Source: Polynucleobacter kasalickyi (GTDB lineage Bacteria; Pseudomonadota; Gammaproteobacteria; Burkholderiales; Burkholderiaceae). Taken from it: a DNA stretch of 64,000 nucleotides. Both the position numbers and the translations under genes were made by a program. The first letter of the stretch is position 1; every line of letters starts with the position of its first letter. Location of the stretch: assembly GCF_900176405.1 (NCBI RefSeq), contig NZ_FWXJ01000005.1, positions 62,001 to 126,000 on the forward strand, written 5' to 3'. The notes below the pieces were generated by a model. The model made no database searches. It was not told where the DNA came from and worked only from the letters and a program-made list of their open reading frames with translations. Positions 45,348 to 53,165 of the stretch are shown piece after piece.

Positions 45348-46208
45348 ATGCAATTTTGGGTAATTCAAACCCTTAATAGTCTCGCACTCGGAGGATTGCT
45401 ATTTATGCTTTCCTCTGGGTTTGCGTTGATTTTTGGGTTAATGCGCATCGCGAACTTGACGCATGGTTCGTTATTTATGATTGGAGCTTATTTAGCTGCT
45501 GCCACACTGCGAGAAGGCTACAGCCTTTTTGTCGCTGCGATAGTAGCGATGGTAGGCGTTGCGATCATCGGAGGTTTAATCGAACGATTTATATTACGTG
45601 CACTGAGCAATAATTCACAAGGACAAGTTTTAGCTACTCTTGGTCTATCTTTTGTTGCAGCGGATGCATGTTTAATGATTTGGGGTGGTGATCCAATTCC
45701 AATCAACGCTCCTGAAATGTTTAGATCACCGATCGAAATGTTTGGTTTTATGTTCCCGACCTATCGATTAGTGGTTTTAGTAGTGTCGATTGTGATCGCC
45801 ATTGGCCTCTATTTATTGATGGAAAGAACACGTCTTGGTGCAATGATTCGCGCTGGAGTTGATGACATGCAAATGGCACGTGCTGTAGGCATACCTGCAT
45901 CCTTATTGTTCACCGTAGTCTTCTGCCTTGGTGCACTTTTGGCAGGTCTTGGTGGCTCAGTAGGTGGTCCAATGTTAAATGCCTATCCGGGACTAGATGC
46001 TGACATGCTTCCATTAGCACTAATTGTAGTAATTCTTGGTGGAGTTGGAAGTTTAATTGGTACTTTTGTAGCGAGTTTCATCATTGGTTTTATTTATACC
46101 TTTGGTATTGCTCTAGTTCCAGATCTTGCCTACGTTATTTTGTTTTTACCGATGGTTTTTGTAATTGCATTCCGACCATCCGGGCTTTTTGGGACGATGA
46201 AAGCATGA
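45348..46208 (+). CDS. Liv-type ABC transporter permease (LivH-like)
   Basis: This is a 286-residue membrane protein with about eight hydrophobic helices. The LivH signature is NSLALGGLLFMLSSGFALIFGLMRIANLTHG-type sequence (residues 10-40). The EAA-like loop is RAGVDDMQMARAVGIPASLLF, and the end is VFVIAFRPSGLFG. It forms the inner-membrane channel with the LivM-like protein. It starts 39 bp after the binding protein and overlaps the next gene by 4 bp. Confidence 0.93.
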   Translation: MQFWVIQTLNSLALGGLLFMLSSGFALIFGLMRIANLTHGSLFMIGAYLAAATLREGYSLFVAAIVAMVGVAIIGGLIERFILRALSNNSQGQVLATLGLSFVAADACLMIWGGDPIPINAPEMFRSPIEMFGFMFPTYRLVVLVVSIVIAIGLYLLMERTRLGAMIRAGVDDMQMARAVGIPASLLFTVVFCLGALLAGLGGSVGGPMLNAYPGLDADMLPLALIVVILGGVGSLIGTFVASFIIGFIYTFGIALVPDLAYVILFLPMVFVIAFRPSGLFGTMKA

Positions 46209-47149
46209 TTTTGAAAAATAATTATTTCTATTTAGCTGTTGCATTAATTCTGACGATTGCACCATTATTTTTTGGGGAGTATTACGTCAATTTAGGAAGC
46301 CAAATTATGATTGCGGCAGTATTTGCTGCAAGCCTTAATATTTTGGTGGGGTATGGTGGTCTCACTTCCTTAGGTCACGCAACTTATTTAGGTTTATCAG
46401 CCTATACGTCTGCCTGGTTATTCCTTAAAACTGGATGGGACCACGGCACTACAGCCATTATTGCAATTGTCTTTACAACCGTCATTGGTGCAATTTTTGG
46501 ATGGATTTCCCTACGGGCCTCTGGCTTAAGTTTTTTAATGCTGACTCTGGCCTTATCTCAAATTATTTGGGGAATCGGCTATCGCTGGGTAGCTCTCACC
46601 AATGGTGATAACGGCTTATCTGGTTTAACACGCCCATCTCCTTTCGGTTGGGACCTAGAAAACAGCACCAACTTTTATTGGTTTACATTAATCATTACGA
46701 TTGGCTGTTTATTTTTTATTGGTCTGATTGTGAACTCTCCCTTCGGAGCAAGCTTAAAGGGAACGCGTGATCAAGATAAGCGGATGAGTGCCTTAGGATT
46801 TAACGTTTGGAAAATTCGTTGGGTTAGCTTTGTTATTTCAAGCTTTTTCGGTGCTATCTCTGGTCTCTTGTACATTTACTTTAATAAATACGTCCATCCA
46901 AGTGTGATGTCCATCACCTCTTCGGCTGAGGCTCTATTGTGCGTGATTGCTGGCGGAGCTGGAACACTTGCAGGTCCAATTTTAGGATCGATCCTCATTG
47001 TTATGTTAAAAAATTATGTTTCTGGTTTTGTGGAACGTTGGAATATGCTGTTAGGAATTATTTTCGTCTTTATTGTTATCTTTATGCCGACTGGAATGGT
47101 TCCTGGAATTCTTCAACTCAAGAACCGTTTGTTTGGAGTTAAAAAATGA
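46205..47149 (+). CDS. Liv-type ABC transporter permease (LivM-like)
   Basis: This is a 314-residue membrane protein with about eight to ten helices. Conserved LivM parts are NILVGYGGLTSLGHATYLGL, the cytoplasmic loop GTRDQDKRMSALGFNVWKIR, and the end MPTGMVPGILQL. It is translationally coupled by 4-bp overlaps to the genes on both sides. It is the partner channel subunit of the importer at 44061-48589. Confidence 0.93.
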   Translation: MILKNNYFYLAVALILTIAPLFFGEYYVNLGSQIMIAAVFAASLNILVGYGGLTSLGHATYLGLSAYTSAWLFLKTGWDHGTTAIIAIVFTTVIGAIFGWISLRASGLSFLMLTLALSQIIWGIGYRWVALTNGDNGLSGLTRPSPFGWDLENSTNFYWFTLIITIGCLFFIGLIVNSPFGASLKGTRDQDKRMSALGFNVWKIRWVSFVISSFFGAISGLLYIYFNKYVHPSVMSITSSAEALLCVIAGGAGTLAGPILGSILIVMLKNYVSGFVERWNMLLGIIFVFIVIFMPTGMVPGILQLKNRLFGVKK

Positions 47150-47886
47150 CCATCGCTCTAGAAGTTAAAGATCTTAAAAAAAGCTTTGGTGGTGTAGCTG
47201 TTACCCAGAGTGTCAATTTACAAGTAATGCCTGGTGAAAGAAGGCTGATTATCGGCCCTAATGGAGCTGGCAAAACCACCCTCTTCGCGCAAATTACTGG
47301 TGATTTACTGCCTGACTCTGGTCAAGTGTTTTTGTATGGTAAAAACATGATTGGCCAACCAGTCCATAATCGAGCCCACCTTGGCATGAGTAGGACTTAT
47401 CAAATTATTACGCTATTCTCAAAGGATAGTCTTGCTCATAACGTCGTGCTTTCACTCCTTGGTATTCATAAAAGAAAAAATCAAATCTTTAAGGGTTTAC
47501 CTGCGAATGATCCGATTTATGATGAAGCCATAGAACTACTAGATAGCGTAGGTCTAAAAGCTCAAGCGCATCGTCGTGTTACCGAGATTTCTTACGGAGA
47601 GCAAAGACGCGTAGAAATCGCTTTAGCACTAGCCCAAAAACCAAAGGTCCTATTACTCGACGAGCCCTTGGCTGGACTATCAAGAGATGAGCGCGTTTTA
47701 GTGGCTGATTTAATTAAATCAATTTCAAAAGAAACTGCAATAGTAATGATCGAACACGATATGGATGTAGCTCTTGCATTTGCAGAGAAAATTTTAGTAT
47801 TGCAATATGGCAAAGTAATTGTTGATGGAGACCGTGATACGGTGGTGAATGATCCTAAAGTTCAGGAGGTGTACCTTGGTCACTAA
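47146..47886 (+). CDS. Liv-type ABC transporter ATP-binding protein (LivG-like)
   Basis: This is a 246-residue ATPase. It has Walker A GPNGAGKTTLF, signature ISYGEQRRVEIALAL (the LivG variant), Walker B VLLLDEPLAGLSRDE and the H-loop MIEHDMD. It powers the importer together with the next gene. A strong ribosome site for that gene (AGGAGG) lies inside its last codons, and the two genes overlap by 11 bp. Confidence 0.94.
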   Translation: MTIALEVKDLKKSFGGVAVTQSVNLQVMPGERRLIIGPNGAGKTTLFAQITGDLLPDSGQVFLYGKNMIGQPVHNRAHLGMSRTYQIITLFSKDSLAHNVVLSLLGIHKRKNQIFKGLPANDPIYDEAIELLDSVGLKAQAHRRVTEISYGEQRRVEIALALAQKPKVLLLDEPLAGLSRDERVLVADLIKSISKETAIVMIEHDMDVALAFAEKILVLQYGKVIVDGDRDTVVNDPKVQEVYLGH

Positions 47887-48589
47887 TGCACTCGAACTGA
47901 AAAATGTTAATTCATACTATGGTGATAGCCATGTTTTATATGATCTATCACTTGATCTAGAGGAAGGCACTTTACTCGCCCTGTTAGGTCGTAATGGCGC
48001 TGGAAAAACAACGCTGATGAAAACCATTTCTGGTTTGTTAACGCCAAAGAGTGGTGAGATATTATTATTTGGAAAAAATATCGCAAAAGAGAAACCAGAG
48101 GTTATCGCTAAAGCTGGAGTTAGGCTAGTACCTCAGGGGCGCCGCATATTCCCAAGCTTAACGGTAGAAGAGAATTTACTGGTTGCCGAGCAAAAACGTC
48201 CAATTAAAGCAATGTGGAATTTGAAAAGAGTTTATGAACTTTTTCCCCAACTTGAAGTTCGCATCAAGCAACGTGCTGGCACGTTATCCGGTGGCGAACA
48301 ACAGATGCTTGCGATTGGCCGTGCTCTTATGGGTAATCCCGATGTTTTATTACTCGATGAGCCATCCGAAGGTCTTGCCCCGTTGATCGTTGCTGAAGTC
48401 GCAAGAGGTATTGAGTTGATCAAAAATGAAGGCCTTTCGATTATCTTGGTTGAGCAAAACTTTCAATTAGCGATGAGCGTAGCGGATAATGTAGTTGTAT
48501 TAAATACTGGTGAAATTGCCTATCAAGGCCCAGCCAAAGATGTTCACGAGAACCCTGAGTTGGCAACTAAGCATCTTGGTGTTTTTTAA
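47876..48589 (+). CDS. Liv-type ABC transporter ATP-binding protein (LivF-like)
   Basis: This is an ATPase of about 237 residues. It has Walker A GRNGAGKTTLM, signature LSGGEQQMLAIGRAL, Walker B VLLLDEPSEGLAPLIV and the EQN switch typical of LivF. I place the start at TTG 47876: AGGAGG at 47864-47869 ends six bases before it and the protein then begins M-VTNALELKNVNSYYG as in the family. The in-frame ATG 47849 would put the ribosome site inside the coding sequence. Confidence 0.93.
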   Translation: MVTNALELKNVNSYYGDSHVLYDLSLDLEEGTLLALLGRNGAGKTTLMKTISGLLTPKSGEILLFGKNIAKEKPEVIAKAGVRLVPQGRRIFPSLTVEENLLVAEQKRPIKAMWNLKRVYELFPQLEVRIKQRAGTLSGGEQQMLAIGRALMGNPDVLLLDEPSEGLAPLIVAEVARGIELIKNEGLSIILVEQNFQLAMSVADNVVVLNTGEIAYQGPAKDVHENPELATKHLGVF

Positions 48590-48615
48590 CTTTTTCTTTT
48601 TAAATAGAGGTCATC

Positions 48616-49818
48616 ATGTTTTACACTTGTTCTTCATCTTGTTCTAACCCTGCGCATAACCACGGATCTTCTGACTCTGCAGAGATGATGGCAACTAGCG
48701 CAACAAAAAAAGCGTCTGCCAGTAGTAAAGGTGCTGTAAAAACTGCAACTAAAACGCCTGCAAAGAAAGTTTTAGCGCCTACTCAAAAAATGGTTAAAAA
48801 CAAAAAAGGTCAACATTTGGTTGTTGACATTCACTGCCATTATTTAAACCCAGAAGTTAATGCTAAGACAGCCCATCTGAACGCTGCCTCTTATGATCCA
48901 ACAGTAATTTTTGCTACAGATATTACAAATGAAACGAATACTGCTCAAATGAAAACGAGAGCTCCTAAATTAATGGGAGTAGATGAGCGTTTAAAAGATA
49001 TGGACAAAATGGGCGTTGATATTCAAGCAGTTGCTCCAGCTCCATATCATTACTTTTACTTTACAGAAGCAGGCCTAGGAGCGAGCTTAGCTCGTGACGT
49101 GAATGATGGTATTGCTAACGTAGTAGCAGGGAATCCTGACCGCTTTGTTGGACTTGGTTCAGTTCCACTTCAAAATGCCGAATTAGCGGTCAAAGAACTT
49201 GAGTATTGCGTTAAAACTTTAGGGCTTAAAGGTGTTGAGATTTGCACGAATGTGAACGGTAAAAATTTAACTGATCCGAGTCTTGGACTCGAGAAGTTTT
49301 TTGCCAAAGCAAATGAACTTGGTTGCGTCATTTTCATGCACCCATTGGGCTTTACACAAGGTGATCGCCTCAGAAACCACTACTTTAATAACGTTATTGG
49401 TAATCCCTTAGAAACAACAGTAGCAGTTAGCCATCTCATTTTTGATGGCATCATCCAACGCTATCCAAAAATTAAATTCATCGCTGCTCACGGTGGTGGC
49501 TTTTTAGCTCACTACTGGGCACGTATGGATCACGCATGGGGTGCTCGTAAAGATTGCCGCACAGTAATCAAGAAAAAGCCTTCTTCTTATTTAGAAAAGA
49601 TTTACTTCGATACCATCACGCATGATTCAGAAATGCTTGGTAATTTAATCCGTCGGTTTGGTGCAGATCACGTGATGCTTGGAACTGACTACCCATATGA
49701 CATGGCTGATGATCATCCATTAGATACCATCAGAGGCGTTAAGAGATTATCTGCTGACGATCGCAAGTTGATTGAAGGTGGTAATGCTGTCAAAATGATG
49801 AAAATTAAAATGAAGTAA
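48616..49818 (+). CDS. ACMSD-type amidohydrolase (probable decarboxylase) with Lys/Ala-rich N-terminal extension
   Basis: This is a 400-residue amidohydrolase-2 family protein related to ACMSD and resorcylate-type nonoxidative decarboxylases. Metal ligands are His73 and His75 (DIHCHY), His242 (FMHPLG), His292 (AAHGGG) and Asp358 (GTDYPYD). The barrel starts near residue 66; before it lie a Cys/His-containing segment (CSSSCSNPAHNH) and about 40 residues rich in Lys, Ala, Thr and Ser. A GAGG site 7 bp upstream supports this start. Last gene of the importer operon, 26 bp after the LivF gene. It may decarboxylate a hydroxylated aromatic or heterocyclic acid. Confidence 0.87.
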   Translation: MFYTCSSSCSNPAHNHGSSDSAEMMATSATKKASASSKGAVKTATKTPAKKVLAPTQKMVKNKKGQHLVVDIHCHYLNPEVNAKTAHLNAASYDPTVIFATDITNETNTAQMKTRAPKLMGVDERLKDMDKMGVDIQAVAPAPYHYFYFTEAGLGASLARDVNDGIANVVAGNPDRFVGLGSVPLQNAELAVKELEYCVKTLGLKGVEICTNVNGKNLTDPSLGLEKFFAKANELGCVIFMHPLGFTQGDRLRNHYFNNVIGNPLETTVAVSHLIFDGIIQRYPKIKFIAAHGGGFLAHYWARMDHAWGARKDCRTVIKKKPSSYLEKIYFDTITHDSEMLGNLIRRFGADHVMLGTDYPYDMADDHPLDTIRGVKRLSADDRKLIEGGNAVKMMKIKMK

Positions 49819-49840
49819 TATTCATCAAATTTCATGCAAA

Positions 49841-49874
49841 AAAATGCCCTCAGTTCATTTACTGAGGGCATTTT
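49841..49874. terminator. Strong bidirectional terminator
   Basis: A perfect 14-bp stem (49841-49854 with 49861-49874, core ATGCCCTCAGT) and 6-base loop are flanked by T runs in both directions. It ends the importer-amidohydrolase operon and the convergent binding-protein gene. Confidence 0.9.
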
Positions 49875-49890
49875 GTTATTCCGGAAGCGC

Positions 49891-51144
49891 TTATTTTTCG
49901 ATATTGTTTGAAACTGGATAGTCTCTTGAATAAACAGGTTTAGAAATAAACTCAGCCGTTTTGTAATTCCAAAATTGAGTTACGTTTGGATAGGTTTTAA
50001 TAATGTTATTCGTTAAACGACCATCAATCCTCACTACCTTACGAATGTATACATTCATGATTGGATTACCCAAAGCATCTAAGGTTATTTTTCCACGGGG
50101 ATCATCATTTACCGTAACATTGCGCAGCGCACTCATAAAGTCAGCTTTATTTTCAATATTTCCTTTTACTTCTTTTAAAGCTTTTTCTAACATCAAGGCT
50201 GCGCCATAAGCACCTACAGAATAATAGCCGGGTGCTTGTTTGAAGTCTTTAATCATACCCTGTGCAAATTTTTCATTGTTAGGATTTTTAATTGTCTCAG
50301 CGTACCAACCTGAAGAAATGATGTCTAAGGCTTCATCTCCCATTGATCCTAAAATTCCCTCATCCACTGCCGTCATATTCGCAATCACAGGCAATTTTTC
50401 TTTCATGCCATACTCTTTGTACTGACGAAGAAACTTCACGCCATTACTACCCGCAAATGCGACATATACGGCATCAATATTTGGTTTAATTTGACTAATG
50501 TAGGCTCCATAATCAGCCGTATTTAAAGGAGCCCATAGTTTCTGGACAACCTTACCACCATTTTCTTCAAAGGTTCTTTGGAAACCACCAACGTTTTCAT
50601 GGCCAAAGGCAAAATCATCACCAATGATTGCAATACGCTTATATTTAAGCTCTTTTGCAGCATACTCACCGAGAGGATGGTTCGCCTGCGCAGAACTACC
50701 AACAGCCCGCACAAACCAAGGATTAGGCTTACGTTGGGTTAAGTCCTCAGCTCCGGCAGATGGCGAAATAGTGGGTACTTCAGAGCGTTTAATATAGTCA
50801 TCAACCGCAATCGCTTCAAAAGCCGCAAGAGGCCCAATCACAACGTGGACTTTATGCTTTTCAACCATTTCTTGCATTTTTGCTTTTGTAATCGCTGGTT
50901 GACCACCTGTGTCACCAGTAAATAACTCCACTTTTCGACCAGCAATTGTGTTGTTTCTTTCTTTTAAAAAGAGTTTTATAGCCTCTTCCATTTGAATTCC
51001 ACCAGCAGCTAAAGCACCAGATTTGATGGTTAAAAAACCAACCCTAATCGGATCTGTTGAAGCAGCAAAAGTTGTTTGAAAGGAACCCAATCCAATGCCT
51101 AATGAAGCAATTAGAATAGCTAGTGTTTTTCTTTTAAGATGCAT
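49891..51144 (-). CDS. Orphan Liv-type ABC substrate-binding protein (Sec signal)
   Basis: This 417-residue protein has a normal Sec signal (MHLKRKTLAILIASLGIGL... cleavage near TFA-AST). It is a paralogue of the 44061 protein, sharing GPLAAFEAIAVDDYI, LTQRKPNPWFVRA, GGFQRTFEENGGK and the C-terminal KPVYSRDYP pattern. No permease or ATPase is transcribed with it, so it likely offers an alternative specificity to the neighbouring Liv importer. It is transcribed alone and ends at the terminator at 49841. Confidence 0.9.
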   Translation of the reverse strand: MHLKRKTLAILIASLGIGLGSFQTTFAASTDPIRVGFLTIKSGALAAGGIQMEEAIKLFLKERNNTIAGRKVELFTGDTGGQPAITKAKMQEMVEKHKVHVVIGPLAAFEAIAVDDYIKRSEVPTISPSAGAEDLTQRKPNPWFVRAVGSSAQANHPLGEYAAKELKYKRIAIIGDDFAFGHENVGGFQRTFEENGGKVVQKLWAPLNTADYGAYISQIKPNIDAVYVAFAGSNGVKFLRQYKEYGMKEKLPVIANMTAVDEGILGSMGDEALDIISSGWYAETIKNPNNEKFAQGMIKDFKQAPGYYSVGAYGAALMLEKALKEVKGNIENKADFMSALRNVTVNDDPRGKITLDALGNPIMNVYIRKVVRIDGRLTNNIIKTYPNVTQFWNYKTAEFISKPVYSRDYPVSNNIEK

Positions 51145-51302
51145 ATTTATCTCCTAATTAATCGTGGAGTAATTATGCTATATTTAGGCGATTGAAAAAA
51201 GTTTAATTCATAAATAAATCTTTTCGGAAATGCAATTCATCATGAAAAATTATTATTAAAGAGACTCTTCAAACACTTACAGCTCATTTTTGGAAAACTA
51301 AT

Positions 51303-52100
51303 ATGTCACTCAATTTCGAATCAGTCAATATTCAATTTAATCAACATCAACTCAGCATCAAAACTTATGGCACTGGCCCTGCTATTGTCTTATTCCACTC
51401 TTTGCTTGCAGATCAAACTAGTTTTGAAAAAGTGTTGCCAAGTTTAATGAAAAACCATCAGGTCATCGTTTTAAGTTTACCGGGCTTCGAATCTTCAAGT
51501 TTTGTTGGTGGCGCGTTAGATACCATTGCTGATCAAATTGCGGGTTCATTAAAAACACTCAATTTATCACCAGCACCCATCTTTATTGGTAATGGCTACG
51601 GTGGCTTTGTTGCCCTCAACACAGCGCTTAGACACCCTTCACTTGCATCCAAATTAGTCCTAGCAGATTGTGGTGCATGTTTTTCTGAACCGGGTCGTGC
51701 AGCTTTCCGTGGTATGTCAGAAAATGCCAAGAATAATGGTTTAACTGCAATCGCAGATGTGGCTATGCGCCGTTTGTTTGCCCCAGCTTATCAAGAACAA
51801 CATCCAGAATTAATTGCGCAAAGAAAAGAACGTTTCTTAAGTATGAATTTAGAGACGTTTCATGGTGCTTGCAATGCCCTATCGACCATGGACTTAAGAC
51901 CCTTGGTAAAAGACTTACAAATTCCTTCTTTAGTACTTTGCGGTGAATTTGATGAGGCCACCCCTCCTGCTATGTCAGAAGAGCTCGCAAGTCTATTGCC
52001 AAATGCTAGCTTAAATATTTTGCCAGGCCTTGCTCATGTTCCACAATTACAAGATCCTGAAGCCTTTTTTGCAGCCATTGATCATTTCATCAATAGCTAA
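51303..52100 (+). CDS. Alpha/beta hydrolase-fold protein lacking the nucleophilic serine
   Basis: This 265-residue alpha/beta hydrolase-fold protein has an oxyanion-region LFHSLLADQTSF and a nucleophile elbow reading IGNGYGGF, so residue 98 is Gly (codon GGC) where Ser is expected. The acid (Asp217 in CGEFDEATPP) and histidine (His245 in PGLAHVPQL) are retained. Either the enzyme works without a Ser nucleophile, as a lyase or cofactor-free type might, or it has lost activity. It is followed after 59 bp by the Lys-rich dehydrogenase-like gene. Confidence 0.85.
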   Translation: MSLNFESVNIQFNQHQLSIKTYGTGPAIVLFHSLLADQTSFEKVLPSLMKNHQVIVLSLPGFESSSFVGGALDTIADQIAGSLKTLNLSPAPIFIGNGYGGFVALNTALRHPSLASKLVLADCGACFSEPGRAAFRGMSENAKNNGLTAIADVAMRRLFAPAYQEQHPELIAQRKERFLSMNLETFHGACNALSTMDLRPLVKDLQIPSLVLCGEFDEATPPAMSEELASLLPNASLNILPGLAHVPQLQDPEAFFAAIDHFINS

Positions 52101-52159
52101 ACAAAAAATCATTTTTTAATTTCCGATTAACTCATTATTAATTTTTAAAGATCTCAAAG

Positions 52160-53161
52160 ATGACAACTAAATCAAGTACATCCGTTGCCAAAAAGGCTCC
52201 AACAAAATCTGTAGCGAAAAAAGCTCCTACCAAGACAATTAATGCCACTCCAGCTCCAACCAAAGTTGGTGTGGTTGGGTTGGGCATTATGGGCTCTTCC
52301 ATCGCTACCAATCTGCATGCATCAGGCTTTTCTGTCTTCGGCTTTGATCCGAGCAAAGAGCAACAAAAATTACTAAAAAAAGTTGGTATCACGATCTGCC
52401 AACAAGTCTCAGAAGTAGCGAAAGAATGTGACTTTTTATTACTATCACTCCCATCCGTTTATGCCTTAAAAGCGGTCTCTGAAGACATTGCTGCGAATGC
52501 CAAAAAAGGTACTATCGTTGCCGAATTAGGTACATTACCGCATGATGCCAAAGAAGCTGCCCGCGCATTACTTGCGACAAAAGGTATTACCTTATTGGAT
52601 TGCCCTCTTTCAGGCACTGGTGCACAAGCAAAAACTAGAGACTTAGCTGTTTATGCCAGCGGTGATAAAAAAGCAATTGCGAAAATGGATGCTGTCTTTG
52701 AAGGCTTTGCCCGCGCAAGATATAACGTTGGTGAATTTGGGCAAGGAATGAAAATGAAATTAGTTGCCAATCATCTTGTTGCCATTCACAATGTAGCTGC
52801 TGCCGAAGCAATCTTATTAGGTGCTGAAATGGGCTTAGATGCTAACCAAGTAGTGGAAGTTATTGGCGATGGTGCTGGTAGTTCAAGAATGTTCCAAGTA
52901 CGTGGCCCTTCAATGGCCAACCGCACTTGGCATGAAGCAACTATGAAGATTGAAGTTTGGGCAAAAGATATGCACTTGATTGGCGAGGCGATTAAATCTT
53001 ACAACGTCCCAGCTCCTTTGTTCAGTTCATGTATGCCAATTTATCACGCTGCAGCTGCATTAGGGCATCAAAAAGATGATACTGCTGTGGTATATAAAGT
53101 ATTAGAAAATTGGTCAACGAGTGCAAATAAAGCAACGGTTAAAAAGAAAAAAACCAAGTAA
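52160..53161 (+). CDS. 3-hydroxyisobutyrate dehydrogenase-like oxidoreductase with Lys/Ala/Pro-rich tails
   Basis: In this 333-residue protein residues 1-35 are a low-complexity basic extension with a tandem repeat SVAKKAPTK (8-16 and 17-25). A Rossmann fold (VGVVGLGIMGSSIAT), DCPLSGTGAQAKTRDL and catalytic Lys200/Asn204 (GMKMKLVANHLV) follow. The C-terminus is again basic (ATVKKKKTK). The catalytic body is a full beta-hydroxyacid dehydrogenase and resembles the one at 42795. No alternative ATG exists before the Rossmann fold, so the extension is probably translated. Stop is 4 bp from the convergent helicase stop. Confidence 0.85.
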   Translation: MTTKSSTSVAKKAPTKSVAKKAPTKTINATPAPTKVGVVGLGIMGSSIATNLHASGFSVFGFDPSKEQQKLLKKVGITICQQVSEVAKECDFLLLSLPSVYALKAVSEDIAANAKKGTIVAELGTLPHDAKEAARALLATKGITLLDCPLSGTGAQAKTRDLAVYASGDKKAIAKMDAVFEGFARARYNVGEFGQGMKMKLVANHLVAIHNVAAAEAILLGAEMGLDANQVVEVIGDGAGSSRMFQVRGPSMANRTWHEATMKIEVWAKDMHLIGEAIKSYNVPAPLFSSCMPIYHAAAALGHQKDDTAVVYKVLENWSTSANKATVKKKKTK

Positions 53162-53165
53162 TAGA

